NCBI GenBank assembly: GCA_037043015.1
Contig: CM073324.1
Coordinates: 10,747,013-10,811,012, forward strand
Direction: 5' to 3'
Length of the DNA: 64,000 nt
Source of the DNA: Bryum argenteum
Taxonomy: Eukaryota; Streptophyta; Bryopsida; Bryales; Bryaceae
Shown: piece by piece, positions 31,851 through 43,673 of the stretch
How positions within the stretch are numbered: position 1 is the first letter of the stretch
Layout: every line of letters starts with the position of its first letter
Program-made: the position numbers and the translations under genes
The notes under the pieces: model-generated
The model's database searches: none
Told to the model about the DNA's origin: nothing
Seen by the model: only the letters and a program-made list of their open reading frames with translations

Positions 31851-31866
31851 TAGGGTTTAGGGTTTA
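31851..31866 (+). repeat. Short telomeric (TTTAGGG) array
   Basis: TAGGGTTTAGGGTTTA, just over two telomere units with the G-strand on the plus strand, directly upstream of the minus-strand ORF at 31847. A second array of two units lies at 31913-31926. Confidence 0.85.
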
Positions 31867-32482
31867 TGTTAAGAAGAAATAAGGCTTGCGATGGTGACGA
31901 AAAGCGTCCTAGTTTAGGGTTTAGGGTCCTCAAGGGTTGATCAATCTAACCTTTTGAGTTTTGAACGTACGTCAAGACTAGACCAAACACCAAGAACGCT
32001 TAAAAGACACAACGACCTATCCAAAAAGAAGAGAGAAAGAGAAAGATACTAAGTCCTGCAAAAAGCTATAAAATCTATCGGTGTAGATAAGCAACTCAAC
32101 GTAGTATAAGGCAATTGAGTGAAACTACGACTCAAAGCAAAAAAGCAGGATAGAAAAGACAATAAGTTGTGTCAGAAAAGCTATAATCTTGCATTGCTTA
32201 ATCCCAAAACATCTATCACACTAACGTATTCATCAGTTGAGAACAAAGCGAAGAACAATGAGGGTTTCCTAGAGCCCTCCACCCCCCTTATATACACGAG
32301 GGGTGGGATGAATGTCTAGCCTCGAGAGTAACTAATTGAAGTTCTAAGGTGGATGAAAAGGCCAACTCTAGACTAATGGTCATCAAAGGGCCACGTTACC
32401 TTGAAGAGTTAAAAATCAAATCAGCTAACTCTCAACCAACCAAAGGTCAAATATCCTGAAAAAATTAATCCGCAAATAATCT

Positions 32483-32866
32483 TCATGACGGAGCATCAGG
32501 GGGCAACTTCGATTTTGCTAAAAAAGACCTGAGGTTTTTAGGATTGCACCAACACACGAGCGGTCGTGTGAGAAAAAGGCCATCAAGTTCCTCAGTTTCC
32601 TGCAACTGCTGGAATAAAAAAGGGTTGACATTAGACGCCAATTCAATTTCTGTGTAAAACAGGAATAATCGAATTTGTAAACAAGGGGCGAAGCATCCAC
32701 ATCTCGGACAACAAGCAGGTTCAAGGAAATTTGTGCACATGTCGTAAGACACAAGGTCAAAACACTTGATGATGAAGGCAATCGGGTATCCACGCGATCT
32801 CAACCTGTCGTAAAAAAGACGACGAAGGTCGAAGGAAGCCTTCGCGGGAGCTTTCTTGCATAACAT
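32483..32866 (-). mobile_element. Penelope-like reverse transcriptase, C-terminal fragment without endonuclease
   Basis: The minus strand encodes the end of a reverse transcriptase: FYDRLRSRGYPIAFI followed about 65 residues later by TRPLVCWCNPKNLRSFLAKS and a stop. The RGYP motif and the late 'P-L-V...N-L-R-x-x-L-x-x-S-K-L' segment are typical of the thumb/C-terminal part of Penelope-like elements. No GIY-YIG endonuclease domain follows, as in the telomere-associated Athena/Coprina group. The upstream palm is missing, so the copy is 5'-truncated. Confidence 0.55.
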
Positions 32867-32934
32867 ATCTCCGAAGCTCAGAAGTAAGTAACACCTTCTT
32901 CTGGTGAAGCGGATGCCACGACGACCACGGCATG

Positions 32935-32952
32935 TAGGGTTTAGGGTTTAGG
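32935..32952 (+). repeat. Short telomeric (TTTAGGG) array at the truncated end
   Basis: TAGGGTTTAGGGTTTAGG, 70 bp beyond the 5' end of the reverse-transcriptase fragment, in the same orientation as the arrays at 31851 and 31913. Confidence 0.85.
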
Positions 32953-33932
32953 TGTATAACGTCCTACTTGTTTCAAAGTTTAATGAAATGATATGGTTTT
33001 GTTTTTACATTCATGATTGAAACCACTTTTTGTAGAGATACATAATGGGGTTGAGTCCAAAAAGAGTATTAAGAGTTTATATTATTTTAGGAATGGTGGG
33101 CATGAATTTTGTGTGTGCTTATTAGGGCATGCTATACATTAGGATCATCCACATGTGATGTCTATTATTTATAGAAAATGTTAATCTTGTTCATCACACA
33201 TAGTTTTTCATTTGCACTTTGTTTCACATCTCATGAAATCCAAAGAATACTTCAACTTATAATTAAGTCTCGAATCATATGGTGTTATCAAACTTAAGAT
33301 TTCTTTTCTTGTAGCTTTTATCTTCCTCATACATTTTTATATGTATAACTATTAAAAGTTGAGTTGGTACAATATGATCACAAATCGGATAATATAAAAC
33401 GCTCTTAAGAAAAAGAAGAAGAAGCATATATACACTAGTTAATCAAAGTAATTAAAGTACAGATCATAATGAAGATTAAAATGTATGCTTTTCTTATAGT
33501 CACTCTATTTCCAATGACATTCTAGTCATATTCCAAGTAATAAATAGTTGTGGCTTGTCCTCATTGAGTCAAATGAGCACTAAAAGTAGACAAATCTTAA
33601 GATGTGATCATAAACCACTAAATGCGAGGGAACTCAAAACGTACCATTTTTATTCTGGTCATAGTTGCATTGATTCAAGTTTTACAATATGAAGTTAGAA
33701 TCTACTTACAAATTGTAGATTATTCTTCATCTTTCTCGAAGGCCTTCTTAGAGGCTGCCAAGATTTTGTAGTTGCATACTATTAACCTTATTCACACACA
33801 TCCCAGGCACGTAGAAGATCTCCTAGTTAGATTAAATAAGAATTGGCTACCTACTTATAACTTTACCAGTAGACCTTGCTCTTAAGTGGCATTTCACTCA
33901 ACCTACCTCTTCTCCAGAGGTTTCTTTACTTA
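32953..33932. other. AT-rich spacer
   Basis: No gene, RNA gene or recognisable repeat seen. Confidence 0.4.
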
Positions 33933-34090
33933 GGGCTGGTTTACACTACGGTCGAAAAGTCCGCAGATTAAAAATTTAAGAAAAATTCTCAAATGTGATT
34001 AGTTGAAGTTGAGGATCTTGAAATGCAACTGGTTGAAAATGAATTTCTTAACCGACCCGTGGCCTTCTACACATGAGTGTAAACTAGCCC
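33933..34090. mobile_element. Small Tourist/Harbinger-like MITE (158 bp)
   Basis: Ends GGGCTGGTTTACACT and AGTGTAAACTAGCCC form a 15-bp inverted terminus with one mismatch. The pattern resembles the longer elements at 35959 and 59242 (GGGTCCCTTTACACTATGG). No coding capacity. Confidence 0.65.
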
Positions 34091-34186
34091 GAAGAGCTCT
34101 CTTTTTTCTCATCCTCCTCTCTTCATTCTATTTCAGTACTATTCCAGTGCATAAAGGTTACTAATGTTGATCTCTATACTTGTCTT

Positions 34187-35009
34187 ACTCTCAACCTGTC
34201 ATAAAGAAAGCCTCAAAACACACAAAAACTACCTGCTTTTAATGCAAGGTGAAAGTTTTGAAATTTTGATGTAACTAATTTTAAGTATGTAACCATAGGA
34301 TCTAGTACTTATCTTGTATTCATATATGTATATAACATCTCAGATTTAAATTTGTTACTGATTGTGAGATCATAATGTTCAAAGTTGGACAAAAACTTTT
34401 GTTCCCTTCTTGTTGGAAGGGTTTATTGTTTTTTGAAGGCCGAAAAACTATTTTGGGTAGAAAATTTATTTGAGGCTCTTCATATCCTTATTCCTTAGGA
34501 ACATGTCCATGTAACTTTTACTCTCATGCGACCTATGAGCCCGGAAGGAATGCTTGAATATTCACATGGAGGTATCCAAAAATTCAACAACAAAGGCCAC
34601 TCTTTGACAATGAAATTGGCACGTATGAAAAATAATTGGATCGGAAATCAGAACGGTGAGACCATGCCTTGGAATCTTATTCACATGTGCAAGTAACAAA
34701 ACCTGAAAAAAAAGTAAAATTTCAGTCTCTCTTGAATTTCAGTTTCTCCAATCTAATTGATTTTTGGCAGATTCTTTAAAATGAATGAATATATACAGTT
34801 TGGGCAGATTTCAAATAGTGTTTTCAAACTTTGACTGTGAATATCTCCTTAAGTATGAGGAATTTTGAATCATGAGATAACTACTCGGAAAGGTATGGAA
34901 AAACTCTACAACCTACAAAATGTTTCAACTTCATGCAAGAGGAAAATAGTAAGTCAAAGGTTGACCAAACCCCAAACAGCCACAATATAGCCTCAGTCGA
35001 CTTTAGGGG
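34187..35009 (+). repeat. TTAA-family copy
   Basis: Ends TCGACTTTAGGGG followed by TTAA (35010-35013). The left end is decayed but alignable to 29876. Its internal ATAA at about 34372-34375 corresponds to the insertion site used in the copy at 56.2 kb. Confidence 0.75.
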
Positions 35010-35013
35010 TTAA

Positions 35014-35416
35014 TTCTCCATGCAGAGGTTCTGCTATACTGGAGATTCTGCTCTTAGCACGAGGTACAGTATATGCTTACTAAGAATTTGAAGAAATTGG
35101 ATAAATCAAACAAGTAATAGTAGTACCTGCGGAGCCAGTGTAGCTGAGTGCATTGGCGGCCAGCGTTATTTAGGGCCAGGAATGTGGAATATTGTAAGCT
35201 CTGACCGTTTTGATTCCATTCAACAAAACGAAGTTGAATTCAAAAGATTCAAAGATTCGGCACCTTGTGAGCTCCTCGGTTACAGCTCCACTCTCTCAAC
35301 ACCGACGGAAATTGGACAGGGATTATTGGGTTACCGTTTATGCAGTTCCAGCCTACGGAGGAAGCACATATGGGACCATTGCTCTTTTTATTTTTTCCTC
35401 ACAAGAATAGAGAAAT
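35014..35416. other. Spacer, no feature recognised
   Basis: Mixed-composition sequence without gene or repeat signal that I can name. Confidence 0.35.
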
Positions 35417-35789
35417 CCGCTAAGTATGACGGACTTAGTACAGATCAAAACACCCAGTTTTGGTCGGACTGTGTACCAAACGTCGTGCCGGCCACCAAAT
35501 TTTTACTCTTAAGATTGAACTGGGGACTAAACTCAAAAATTCATGATTGTGATGGTTTTCTAGAGTTTGGTCCCCACTTCAACTTGGTGCCCAGTCCGCA
35601 ATGTGATGCGCGGAAGACCGAAGGAGCACAATTGTTGTTCATCTGTGTGTGAAGGTCCCTAGTTTACATCTGGTCCCCAGTTTGGTGCATTTGGTCCCGA
35701 GTCCATTCTACTTAGCAGATAACTGAAAACGGGGCACGAAACGACGGACTGAGGACCAACTAGGGTTCAAACTAGAAACTACTTAGCAG
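35417..35789. mobile_element. 373-bp MITE (copy 2)
   Basis: Second copy of the MITE at 1351-1724. Starts CCGCTAAGTA, ends TACTTAGCAG, and is collinear throughout with about 85-90% identity by eye. Confidence 0.8.
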
Positions 35790-35958
35790 ATCTATCTTAT
35801 AAGTGCCTCAAAATTGCCTCTTTTGCAAGTTCTTTTGGGATGCAGAATTCAGCCCACAAGTCGAATATATACTCTCCACAGTTATACCTTTTTATCTTTG
35901 GAATAAAAAATTGCAAGGAGTGCAATAAGGAAGGAGTATCATTTTAAATTGGAGCTTA

Positions 35959-36442
35959 GGTTCGCTTTACACTATGCAGCACAAGCCATGACCAAGAAAA
36001 TCGAATTGATTTTCATGGTCATGGCTCTTAGTCAAGTGCCGTGCTCATGATACATCATAAATGAATTTTCGAGTGGCTTGGTCACTTTTTGTGATGTAAA
36101 GTGGATTTAGACTAGGATAAGTTTAAGCTAATATATATCCTCATCATTCTCTCTTTTACCCTCCTTTTTTTCTTTCTATTTTAATCCCTCAAAGTTCCAA
36201 AGGTCGAAGAGCGACATTTTGAATGAAAGACAAAGACTTTGAAGAGTCATAGCTTCTTTATTCGAGGTCTCTTTCGATGAAATCACTTGGGTTAGGTTCT
36301 ACATCAAGTCTAGGTTGTGTGGTAAAAATTTCACTCATACAACAAAGTATGAAGTTATGGCAAGCATATTTGTGAAGGAAACTCTTGTTTTTGGGGCATA
36401 TTTTAGCATTGTAAACTAAGTCAACTATGTAAAATCCAATTT

Positions 36443-36498
<56 letters not shown>

Positions 36499-37399
36499 CA
36501 TAAGCACGATCTTAGGAGTAAACCCAACAACTTTGTAGTTGCAAGATTTTGATTTGAATACTTTAGGTATTGGATTTGCAATGATGTTTCTATACTATGT
36601 TACATGGTTTTTGGGAAGTTGTTTTTCATCCATCCACAGTTGGATTTCAATTTTTTGGATGGATTGAACTCTAATTTGAGTTTACTTATTAGTGAAAGGG
36701 GTATAGTTGAGGCTTTTTTTGCCTTTGTAAATTTTGGGCCAATTTTCACCGTTGCAAGATTATTATTTGAATCAAGAATTCTTTTTAGTGAATTTCTTTT
36801 GTACAAGGGTAATATTGAGATAGAGGTGAACAACTTTCTAGTTGTAGATTTCTTCATTGAATTAGCTTTGTTAATAGAATTTCCACTCCAAAGTGAAAAT
36901 GATGAAATTTTGCAATGTGTTTTGCATACTAATATGTTGTGATGCTGCAATTGGGAGGCCATATGACTCAAAATCTGGTCCGCATGACTTCCAACAAGTC
37001 CATTACAGGTTTGTACAATTGAGATCTAAATAGCTCATATTCATTTTTACCTATGACACTTTTTGAAAATGCTTCATTTGGCTCAAAAATAGGCCGAGAC
37101 ATATAGGCTGGGGTTGAATAATTGAACATTAGCCAATGAGGGATTTTTGCTCAACATAATCTCCTTGATTGTAGTTGAATCCAGGCATTTTGTTTGACTC
37201 AACTATAATCTAGGAGAACATGCAAACATTATCTACTTGGGAAAACGTTAGCATTTTTAGGACCTCGAAATCAGTAATTATTCTCCTTTTTTCAAGGTAG
37301 TGTAATGCCAAATAGGACCAAGAGCACTCTCTTTTTCTTTCGAACACAAATTTTAGAGTTCCATGATCATGATTCTTGGTCTATAGTGCAAAGCGCCGC
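35959..37399. mobile_element. Harbinger-like element split by a TTAA-family insertion
   Basis: Left end GGTTCGCTTTACACTATG and right end CTATAGTGCAAAGCGCCGC correspond to the inverted ends of the 992-bp element at 59242. TTA flanks both sides (35956-35958, 37400-37402), the 3-bp target duplication of PIF/Harbinger elements. A TTAA-family element (36185-37113) interrupts it. No transposase is visible; it is an older, nonautonomous copy. Confidence 0.78.
36185..37113 (-). mobile_element. TTAA-family element nested in the Harbinger-like copy
   Basis: Inverse-orientation copy of the 54945-55916 type, flanked by TTAA (36181-36184) and TTGA (37114-37117). The uninterrupted Harbinger-like sister at 59946-59962 reads CTATTTAAATAATTG, showing the empty site with a single TTAA. 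Contains a 54-base T run (36445-36498) and no coding capacity. Confidence 0.82.
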
Positions 37400-38036
37400 T
37401 TAAGATCAGCTTATAGAGCTGCCTATATTGGTAACCCCTAATGTGGATAAGAGCCCAAAACAGGCTGGTCAAGCCCCTTATTTACTATATTTAGCTCGTA
37501 TGAAATTGAAACCTTTTGCAACTTGTAGAGTTTTCCATACCTTTCCCAAAAATCATTTCATGGTTCAAATTTCCTCATACTTTAGGATTTATCCACCGTC
37601 AAAGTCTGAAGACACTCTTTGAAATCTACTCAATACTGCCCAAACAAAGAGAAGGTCTTTGCAAAACTTTCCATGCGATAAATTAATATCACTTTTGATT
37701 AACCAACGAGTTTCACTACAAAAATTGATCTTGATCTAAGGCAACAAAATTTGTCTAATGGCTCCTCAAAATTTCATCTAATCATCGAAAATGTAAAAAT
37801 TTGACAATTGGCACATTTTACACATCGGGCATCAAGCTTCAAAAGCAAGGACACACATTCTACTTCCACTAATAGAAAAGTGGCTTGAGAACACCACGCA
37901 CCACACCAACGAGTACACCACATTTGGCTATCTACACCCAAAAAGTACATAAGCTCCTCATTTGCATTTAATCAAGGTGTATTCATGGGCCATACTCAAG
38001 CGACTTACACCAAGCCTTACTCAAGCCACTTTTTTA
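37400..38036. other. Spacer with TTAA-family fragment
   Basis: About 37510-37645 is a reverse-orientation fragment of the 29876-type family (GTAGAGTTTTCCATACCTTT). The remainder has no recognised feature. Confidence 0.5.
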
Positions 38037-38264
38037 CTACACAAAGAGTTGTTAATAGTGTTACGTGGAGATAGTATAACGGGTAAATAACACTACTTCC
38101 CAACTCTCTTGAGATTAGTGTTCACTTTGGGCAGCCATCGCAATCAAAGTCCCTTGTCTTTTCTTCAAACCACCAACTGCACCAATAAATTCTTCCACTT
38201 GCAAGATAGTTTGCATGCTCTCACGGTTCGCAGTCTGTAACACTAATTAACAACTCTTGTGTAG
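38037..38264. mobile_element. Short MITE-like inverted-repeat element (228 bp)
   Basis: CTACACAAAGAGTTGTTAAT at the left is mirrored by ATTAACAACTCTTGTGTAG at the right, about 19 bp with one extra base; the inversion continues inward as AGTGTTAC/GTAACACT. Noncoding. Confidence 0.7.
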
Positions 38265-39049
38265 TGTTTACTAGGTCACCATTGCAGATGCTCTAAAGGT
38301 ACCATATTGATTTCATGAATCTCTACAGTAAGGATTTCCAAACCCTAAAACATGGAAAGCCAAGGGAGCAGTGCTTCCACAGTAAATTCCATCAACAGTA
38401 ATTTACCATCAACAGTAAATTGGAAGCCTGTGATTAGGGGTTATGTGGCGAATGGGTTTGGGTTATGTTTCTAAGCACTCGAAGCGGTTGGGGATGATAT
38501 GGTTAAGATCTTGCCATTGCTTTTATTCTGGAGCTTCCACTTCCACTACCATTTATATGAATTACTATTATAGGTAAAATATGCGTTGAGTAAAGGGACG
38601 GTTTTGTTAGTTCATTTTTTAGCATAGTTGGTTATTAGTGAAGGATTTTACCCTCATAATTTACCCCTAAACATCCTCCTATTTGTGAGAGTTTGGTAGA
38701 CTTTGGGCAGAGTTTTTGGAACAAGTAATTTGGAGTGACTTGGAAGCACTTGAGGACTAAAGAAAGACTACCAAAAATTATAAAAATACTGAAGGAAGAA
38801 AAAATTAAAAAAATTAAAAAATAATACCAAAAGTTAGAATGGAATAACCTTCTCATAAGGGAAAAAATATGATAATACCTAAACATAGAAAAACAAGTGC
38901 AATAAAAGTGCATTAGAAAGTAAAAAGAGCATGACCGATGTCCTTTCAAGAGATATGTGGTAGCCATTTGGTGCACGATTTGCACGAAGGGAAACTCTTG
39001 GGGTTTAAAGGGTATCATACGCCCTCCAAGGGGCCTTCGGAGAGTTCTC
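38265..39049. other. AT-rich spacer
   Basis: No gene or named repeat recognised. Confidence 0.35.
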
Positions 39050-39053
39050 TTAA

Positions 39054-40267
39054 CCCCTGAAAATCCATTAATTTCTTGACTTCCGAAACTAAAACTGCAA
39101 ATTCAGTTTTTTGTGCTAACGTAACAGTAATGCAAAAGATTATTACAATCATGATGACTGTGACCTTCTTTCTGGAGGCGTGATTGGTTGACCTTTAAAA
39201 TGTTGTAAACTTGTAATTGGTCAATTTTTTAAGGGTTGTGATTGATCAACCTTTCAAGGCTTTTGATTGGCGACCTTGAAGAGTTGTGGGTCAACCTTGA
39301 AGAGTTGTGATTGGTCAACCTCTCGGGTGCCGCAATTGGTGGAAGTCTTTGCTTTGATATATGGTATGTATTAGTTTCATTTACATATACGTGAGTCTAT
39401 TCACTCACTACGAGCACAAAAGACGTGCACTTGCGACCAACCCGGTTGGTCTCGCCACACTTGTTCTACTACCTTGCTGATTTTGAAGTATGTCAATTTT
39501 TTTAGGCCCATCTACTTTCGGTTTTATCATGTAGTTTCAAGTGTTGGATCTTCACCGTTTGAGAGGTCATTACGTTCACGCACAACAAACTTTGGGCATT
39601 GCTTCTGAGATATGGTCTCCACTGGGCAGAGAGAAATTCGAAGATTGTTACCACAAACATTCTGGTCATATTTTTTTCTATATAGGTAATCAAGTTGGGT
39701 ATGCTCATGCTAAATTTTAGAGACTCATTCCATTCTTTTGACCTTCATGGGTTTTTTTTTTTTAAGAAAAAGGTTTGTGAACAAGAATATAGAAAAACAT
39801 GCATCACGTTGGATACATTCCATTCACAAAAAAATTGAAAGGTAAGTAGTTTGTGAATTTTTAGAAAAAATAGTTTCGGATAATTTCTAAATCTCAAATT
39901 TTGACAAATTTCAAAACCACCAAAAACTTTGGAGATTTTTTTTATAAATTTTAGAGGGTGCCTTTGTGAAATAGGTAAACCTTGACTTTGGTGACTTCCA
40001 AATTTGAGCAATGATTTGGTTAAGGACATATTTCAAGAAGAAAATTCTAAAAGTGACTGAACTTATATGGTCTTTTTTTAACTTGAAATCTCAAATATCT
40101 CTATGAAGGTTCTCAAATTGAAATTTGGCTTTTCAAAATTCATCACATACACTTTGTAGTGTAGGGAGCACCCACTAAAAATCTTAGGCAAAAACATTAG
40201 TTTTAACTCTTTCATTTACGCTGCGCGAAAGCAAAAAGTCATTTAGACTCTCTTGAGTTTTTAAGGA
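39054..40267 (+). mobile_element. TTAA-family element with internal insertion
   Basis: Left end TTAA (39050-39053) + CCCCTGAAAATCCA and right end TCTTGAGTTTTTAAGGA + TTGA (40268-40271) match the ends of 56231-57156. It is about 290 bp longer than its relatives; the extra sequence lies around 39100-39480 and includes four short repeats of a TGATTGGTCAACCTT-like block. Noncoding. Confidence 0.7.
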
Positions 40268-40346
40268 TTGAAGATGTTTTCACACCAAAAAAAAGCAGCA
40301 TAGCCAAAAAGAAAGCACCATGTTCCTCACTAATTTTGTATAGAGC

Positions 40347-40426
40347 ATGAGATCCACACTATCACAATGAGATCCACACTATCACAATGAGATCCACACT
40401 ATCACAATGAGATCCACACTACCACA
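40347..40426. repeat. Four tandem 20-bp repeats
   Basis: ATGAGATCCACACTATCACA repeated four times, the last with one change. Young minisatellite. Confidence 0.9.
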
Positions 40427-41728
40427 AGAATTGACATGACTCTATTGCAAAGGTGGGTTCGGAACAAGTAGCGTCTAAATACAAATAAGCACTAATCACA
40501 TGTGACATATATTCAACCAAACAATCATTCTCTAACATCCCCGTTTTGTTGTCTATTTTATTGGTTGAATTTTCATCCATCTCAAAAACATGCGAGAAGA
40601 GATAAAATAAATAAAAGGTGAAAACAAAAATTATTTTAGGATAACTCTTTTGCCCTATAATGATGTATAGTGATTGTTGTCCTATACCACTCTTGTTATG
40701 GCCTATAGGTATATCATCAAGGGTAGGTTGAACAAACGCTATATTCACACCAAACTATAAGGGTCTGGTTTTGATCATGCATTGTGATCAAATGTTTTTC
40801 ATCAGGAATATTCATTAAGAATGTAAAGGTTTAATTTTCTAAAGCATGTCTTACAAAGTAAAAAATCATTCTAAATATAAATAAGGATATTACGACTAGT
40901 CCCATAGTTACGGTGTGTACATTGCGAATGGCGAAATCTATAAACGGAGATGCGAGCCTGGCCCCTGCCTCGACTCCGCAGCTCCCCCAGCGTGTTCCCA
41001 AAGTTCCCATAAAGTTCTTAGAGAAGATCCCGGATGTTCCCCTGACAATCCGACGGTTGAGAATGCTTGGATCGAGGTATGCCGAGCTCAAACCTCGTCT
41101 TCGAGGCAACTAGTCGCGCGACGAGGCGAGTCGGGAGACCCGAAATGGAGGAGGTCTACACGTGTGCCGCGAGTTCCCTCCCTCCCTCGCGCCCTCCCCT
41201 CACTCCGTGCGCTGCAGGCCAGCTTCCCATACAAGACTAGGCCGCGCCGTCGCTGATTCCTGCTTTGCTACCACCACCAGCTAGCTTGCCGCACTGCTGC
41301 CAATTTTCCGCGCACTTAGCTCAGCTCCCACGGAATCCTTTTTCTCATTCCAATGGTGCTGAGAGTGCTGGGTGCCCACGGCAGAAAGAGCTTCATGTCG
41401 GTCGGCTGGTTTGGCCTTGACAAAACTCTCATGTCTTATCTCCGACTACGACGACTCATCCGCGAGTGAGAACACCTGCATTCTTCTTCTGGTACTTACT
41501 AGTGTATTGACACTCCCTCCTTGATTGACCGTCGACCTGAATTCGCTGGTCTGGAAGCTCGCTAGGATCGTTGCCGACAGTTCGACATGCATTATGGGTT
41601 TTTGTGATCACGTGTGCTAATGCTGGTCGCTGTTGATTCAGAGAGGATTAGATTTCGATGAGGGATTCTCGGTAGGGGCGTCGTTGTTGTTGGGATTCTG
41701 CGGAGGTGATCGTTCTGTCGGTGGCGTG
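40427..41728. promoter_or_regulatory. Upstream region and leader of the ammonium transporter gene
   Basis: 40427-40910 is AT-rich with no feature. From about 40960 the DNA becomes GC-rich, as expected for the promoter and leader of the gene at 41729. A likely leader intron runs from TCTTCTG|GTACTTAC (41493) to TGATTCAG (41640), 88 bp before the start codon. No TATA box is convincing. Confidence 0.45.
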
Positions 41729-43673
41729 ATGGCGAACAGCAGCGTTCCGATTGCGTACGTGAACGCGGGCGGCGTGTCGCCCGCCTGGCTCAACCGCGGT
41801 GATAACGCATGGCAGTTGACGGCGGCCACGCTCGTGGGCCTGCAATCCATGCCAGGGCTCGTCATTCTCTACGGTAGCATCGTGAAAAAGAAATGGGCTG
41901 TGAACTCCGCCTTCATGGCGCTCTACGCTTTCGCTGCGACGCTTCTCTGCTGGGTGGGGTGGGCGTACAAGATGTCGTTCGGGCAGAAGCTGCTGCCAAT
42001 GTGGGGCAAAGCTGGTACCACGCTGAGCTACGTCTTCTTGCTCGAGCAGGCGGATCTGCCGTCCACCGTTCACTACTACCGGAACGGGACGGTCGAAATG
42101 CACGAGGTCCACGGCTTCTATGGCATGGCTGACATGGTCTTGTTTCAATTCTTCTTTGCCGCCATCACGCTGATCCTGCTGGCGGGCTCCGTGCTGGGCC
42201 GCATGAGCTTCCGCGCGTGGATGTTGTTCGTCCCGTTGTGGCTCACGCTCTCCTACACAGTGGGCGCCTTCAGTGTCTGGGGAGGCGGGTTCCTGTGGCA
42301 GTGGGGTGTTATCGATTACGCCGGCGGCTACGTCATTCACGTGTCTTCCGGCGTTGCGGGCTTCGTCGCTGCGTACTGGGTCGGTCCGCGTTTGCCGAAG
42401 GACCGCGAGAGGTTTCCCCCCAACAACATGCTGCTTATGCTGACGGGTGCGGGGCTCCTCTGGTTGGGATGGTCGGGATTCAACGGTGGCGCTCCGTTTA
42501 GCGCAAATCTCATCTCAGGTAACCACGCATTTCCACCACATTTTCTACTCTCTTATCACGACTGATCAATTACTCTGGCAAAAATTAGGAACACTCGGAA
42601 TTACTTCTACAGCAGCAGCTTGTGCCTCCTATAGCCTCACTTTTAGACCGGTCGATGATCATTAGAGAATCCTCATTCAATGAGAGTGTAGTACAGTGTG
42701 CAGGATAATTCACAATCTCATATTGCAAAAGTCAACTCAGAGGGGTACGAGTGTACATTGTCGTCATTGAATCATAAATAGACAACGACAGATGCGCATT
42801 GCTATTCCGACCTCTCTGCAAGGAAGCATTCGCAACTTGTGAAGTGACTACCTAGATGATGATCGCAGTAAGATTATACCGTGGCAAGTGTGTACGGTGT
42901 CCATCCAGCGAGAAGTAGGAGCAAGATAGGAAGTGCTCCTGAGTGCATTCTAACATTTTCGGGTGTCTGAACTTGCAGGGTTGGCCGTGCTGAATACCCA
43001 TGTGTGCGCGGCGACGAGTTTGTTGACATGGACGACGCTGGACGTCTGGGTGTTTGGGAAGCCGTCGGTGATCGGGGCAGTGCAAGGGATGATGACGGGG
43101 TTGGTGACAATCACGCCGGCAGCGGGGTTCGTCCCTGGGTGGGCCGCGCTCGTGATGGGCATCCTGGCTGGCAGCATCCCATGGTGGACAATGATGTGGC
43201 TGCACAAGCGCTGGTCGTTATTACAGAACGTGGATGACACGCTTGGGGTGTTCCACACGCACGCCGTGGCGGGCATCCTCGGCGGCATTTGCGTGGGCCT
43301 GTTCGCGGAGCCGAAGCTGTGCGAGTACATGGGCTTGGCTGTCACAAACTCCAACGGCCTCTTCTTCGGCGGCAACGGCGGCGTGCAAGTGTTGAAGCAG
43401 ATTGGCGGTGCAGCGTTCATCGTCGGCTGGAACATTGTGGTCACCACGCTGATCATCTTCGCCATTGGCGCCCTCATGCCGCTGCGCATGTCCGAGGAGC
43501 ATCTGCTCGTGGGTGACGATGCGGAACACGGTGAGGAAGCCTACGCGTTGTGGGGCGACGGAGAGAAGTTCGACGTTAGTCGTCACGCACCCTCGACTTC
43601 TGATGGGTTTGATGGGTTTGATCAAAGCCACCATGGCCCCCGCCCTGGCCGCAGTGCCGTCCTGCACATCTAA
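41729..43673 (+). CDS. AMT2: Ammonium transporter, AMT2/MEP type
   Basis: Two exons, 41729-42518 and 42979-43673, join in phase (TCA G|GG TTG) to give 494 residues. The protein is an AMT/MEP/Rh-family ammonium channel or transporter of the plasma membrane with about 11 membrane helices. The start GTGATGGCG gives [20 protein letters not shown], the typical AMT2 N-terminus. [19 protein letters not shown] (helix 1), the first pore His in [15 protein letters not shown], and the second in [18 protein letters not shown] (twin-His pair) are all present. [13 protein letters not shown] begins exon 2. The C-terminal tail is soluble and carries [20 protein letters not shown], the trans-activation region of the family. 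Plant AMT2 proteins take up ammonium and act in nitrogen nutrition and symbiosis. Nothing appears damaged. Confidence 0.93.

Noticed and set aside
31851-31866. Plain telo-box promoter element (AAACCCTAA) of a host gene
   Set aside because: Possible for this one array, but three arrays in one orientation around Penelope-like pieces fit retroelement/telomere boundaries better; kept as the main alternative.
29872-35013. One large 5.1-kb TTAA-family element using the outermost matching ends
   Set aside because: The ends match for 17 bp, but each half aligns on its own to a complete 0.8-kb family unit, so two separate copies with unrelated sequence between them is the simpler reading.
41648-42340. 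Long minus-strand frame opposite the ammonium transporter
   Set aside because: Shadow of the GC-rich AMT2 exon; residue composition (His/Gln/Arg-rich) is typical of antisense reading.
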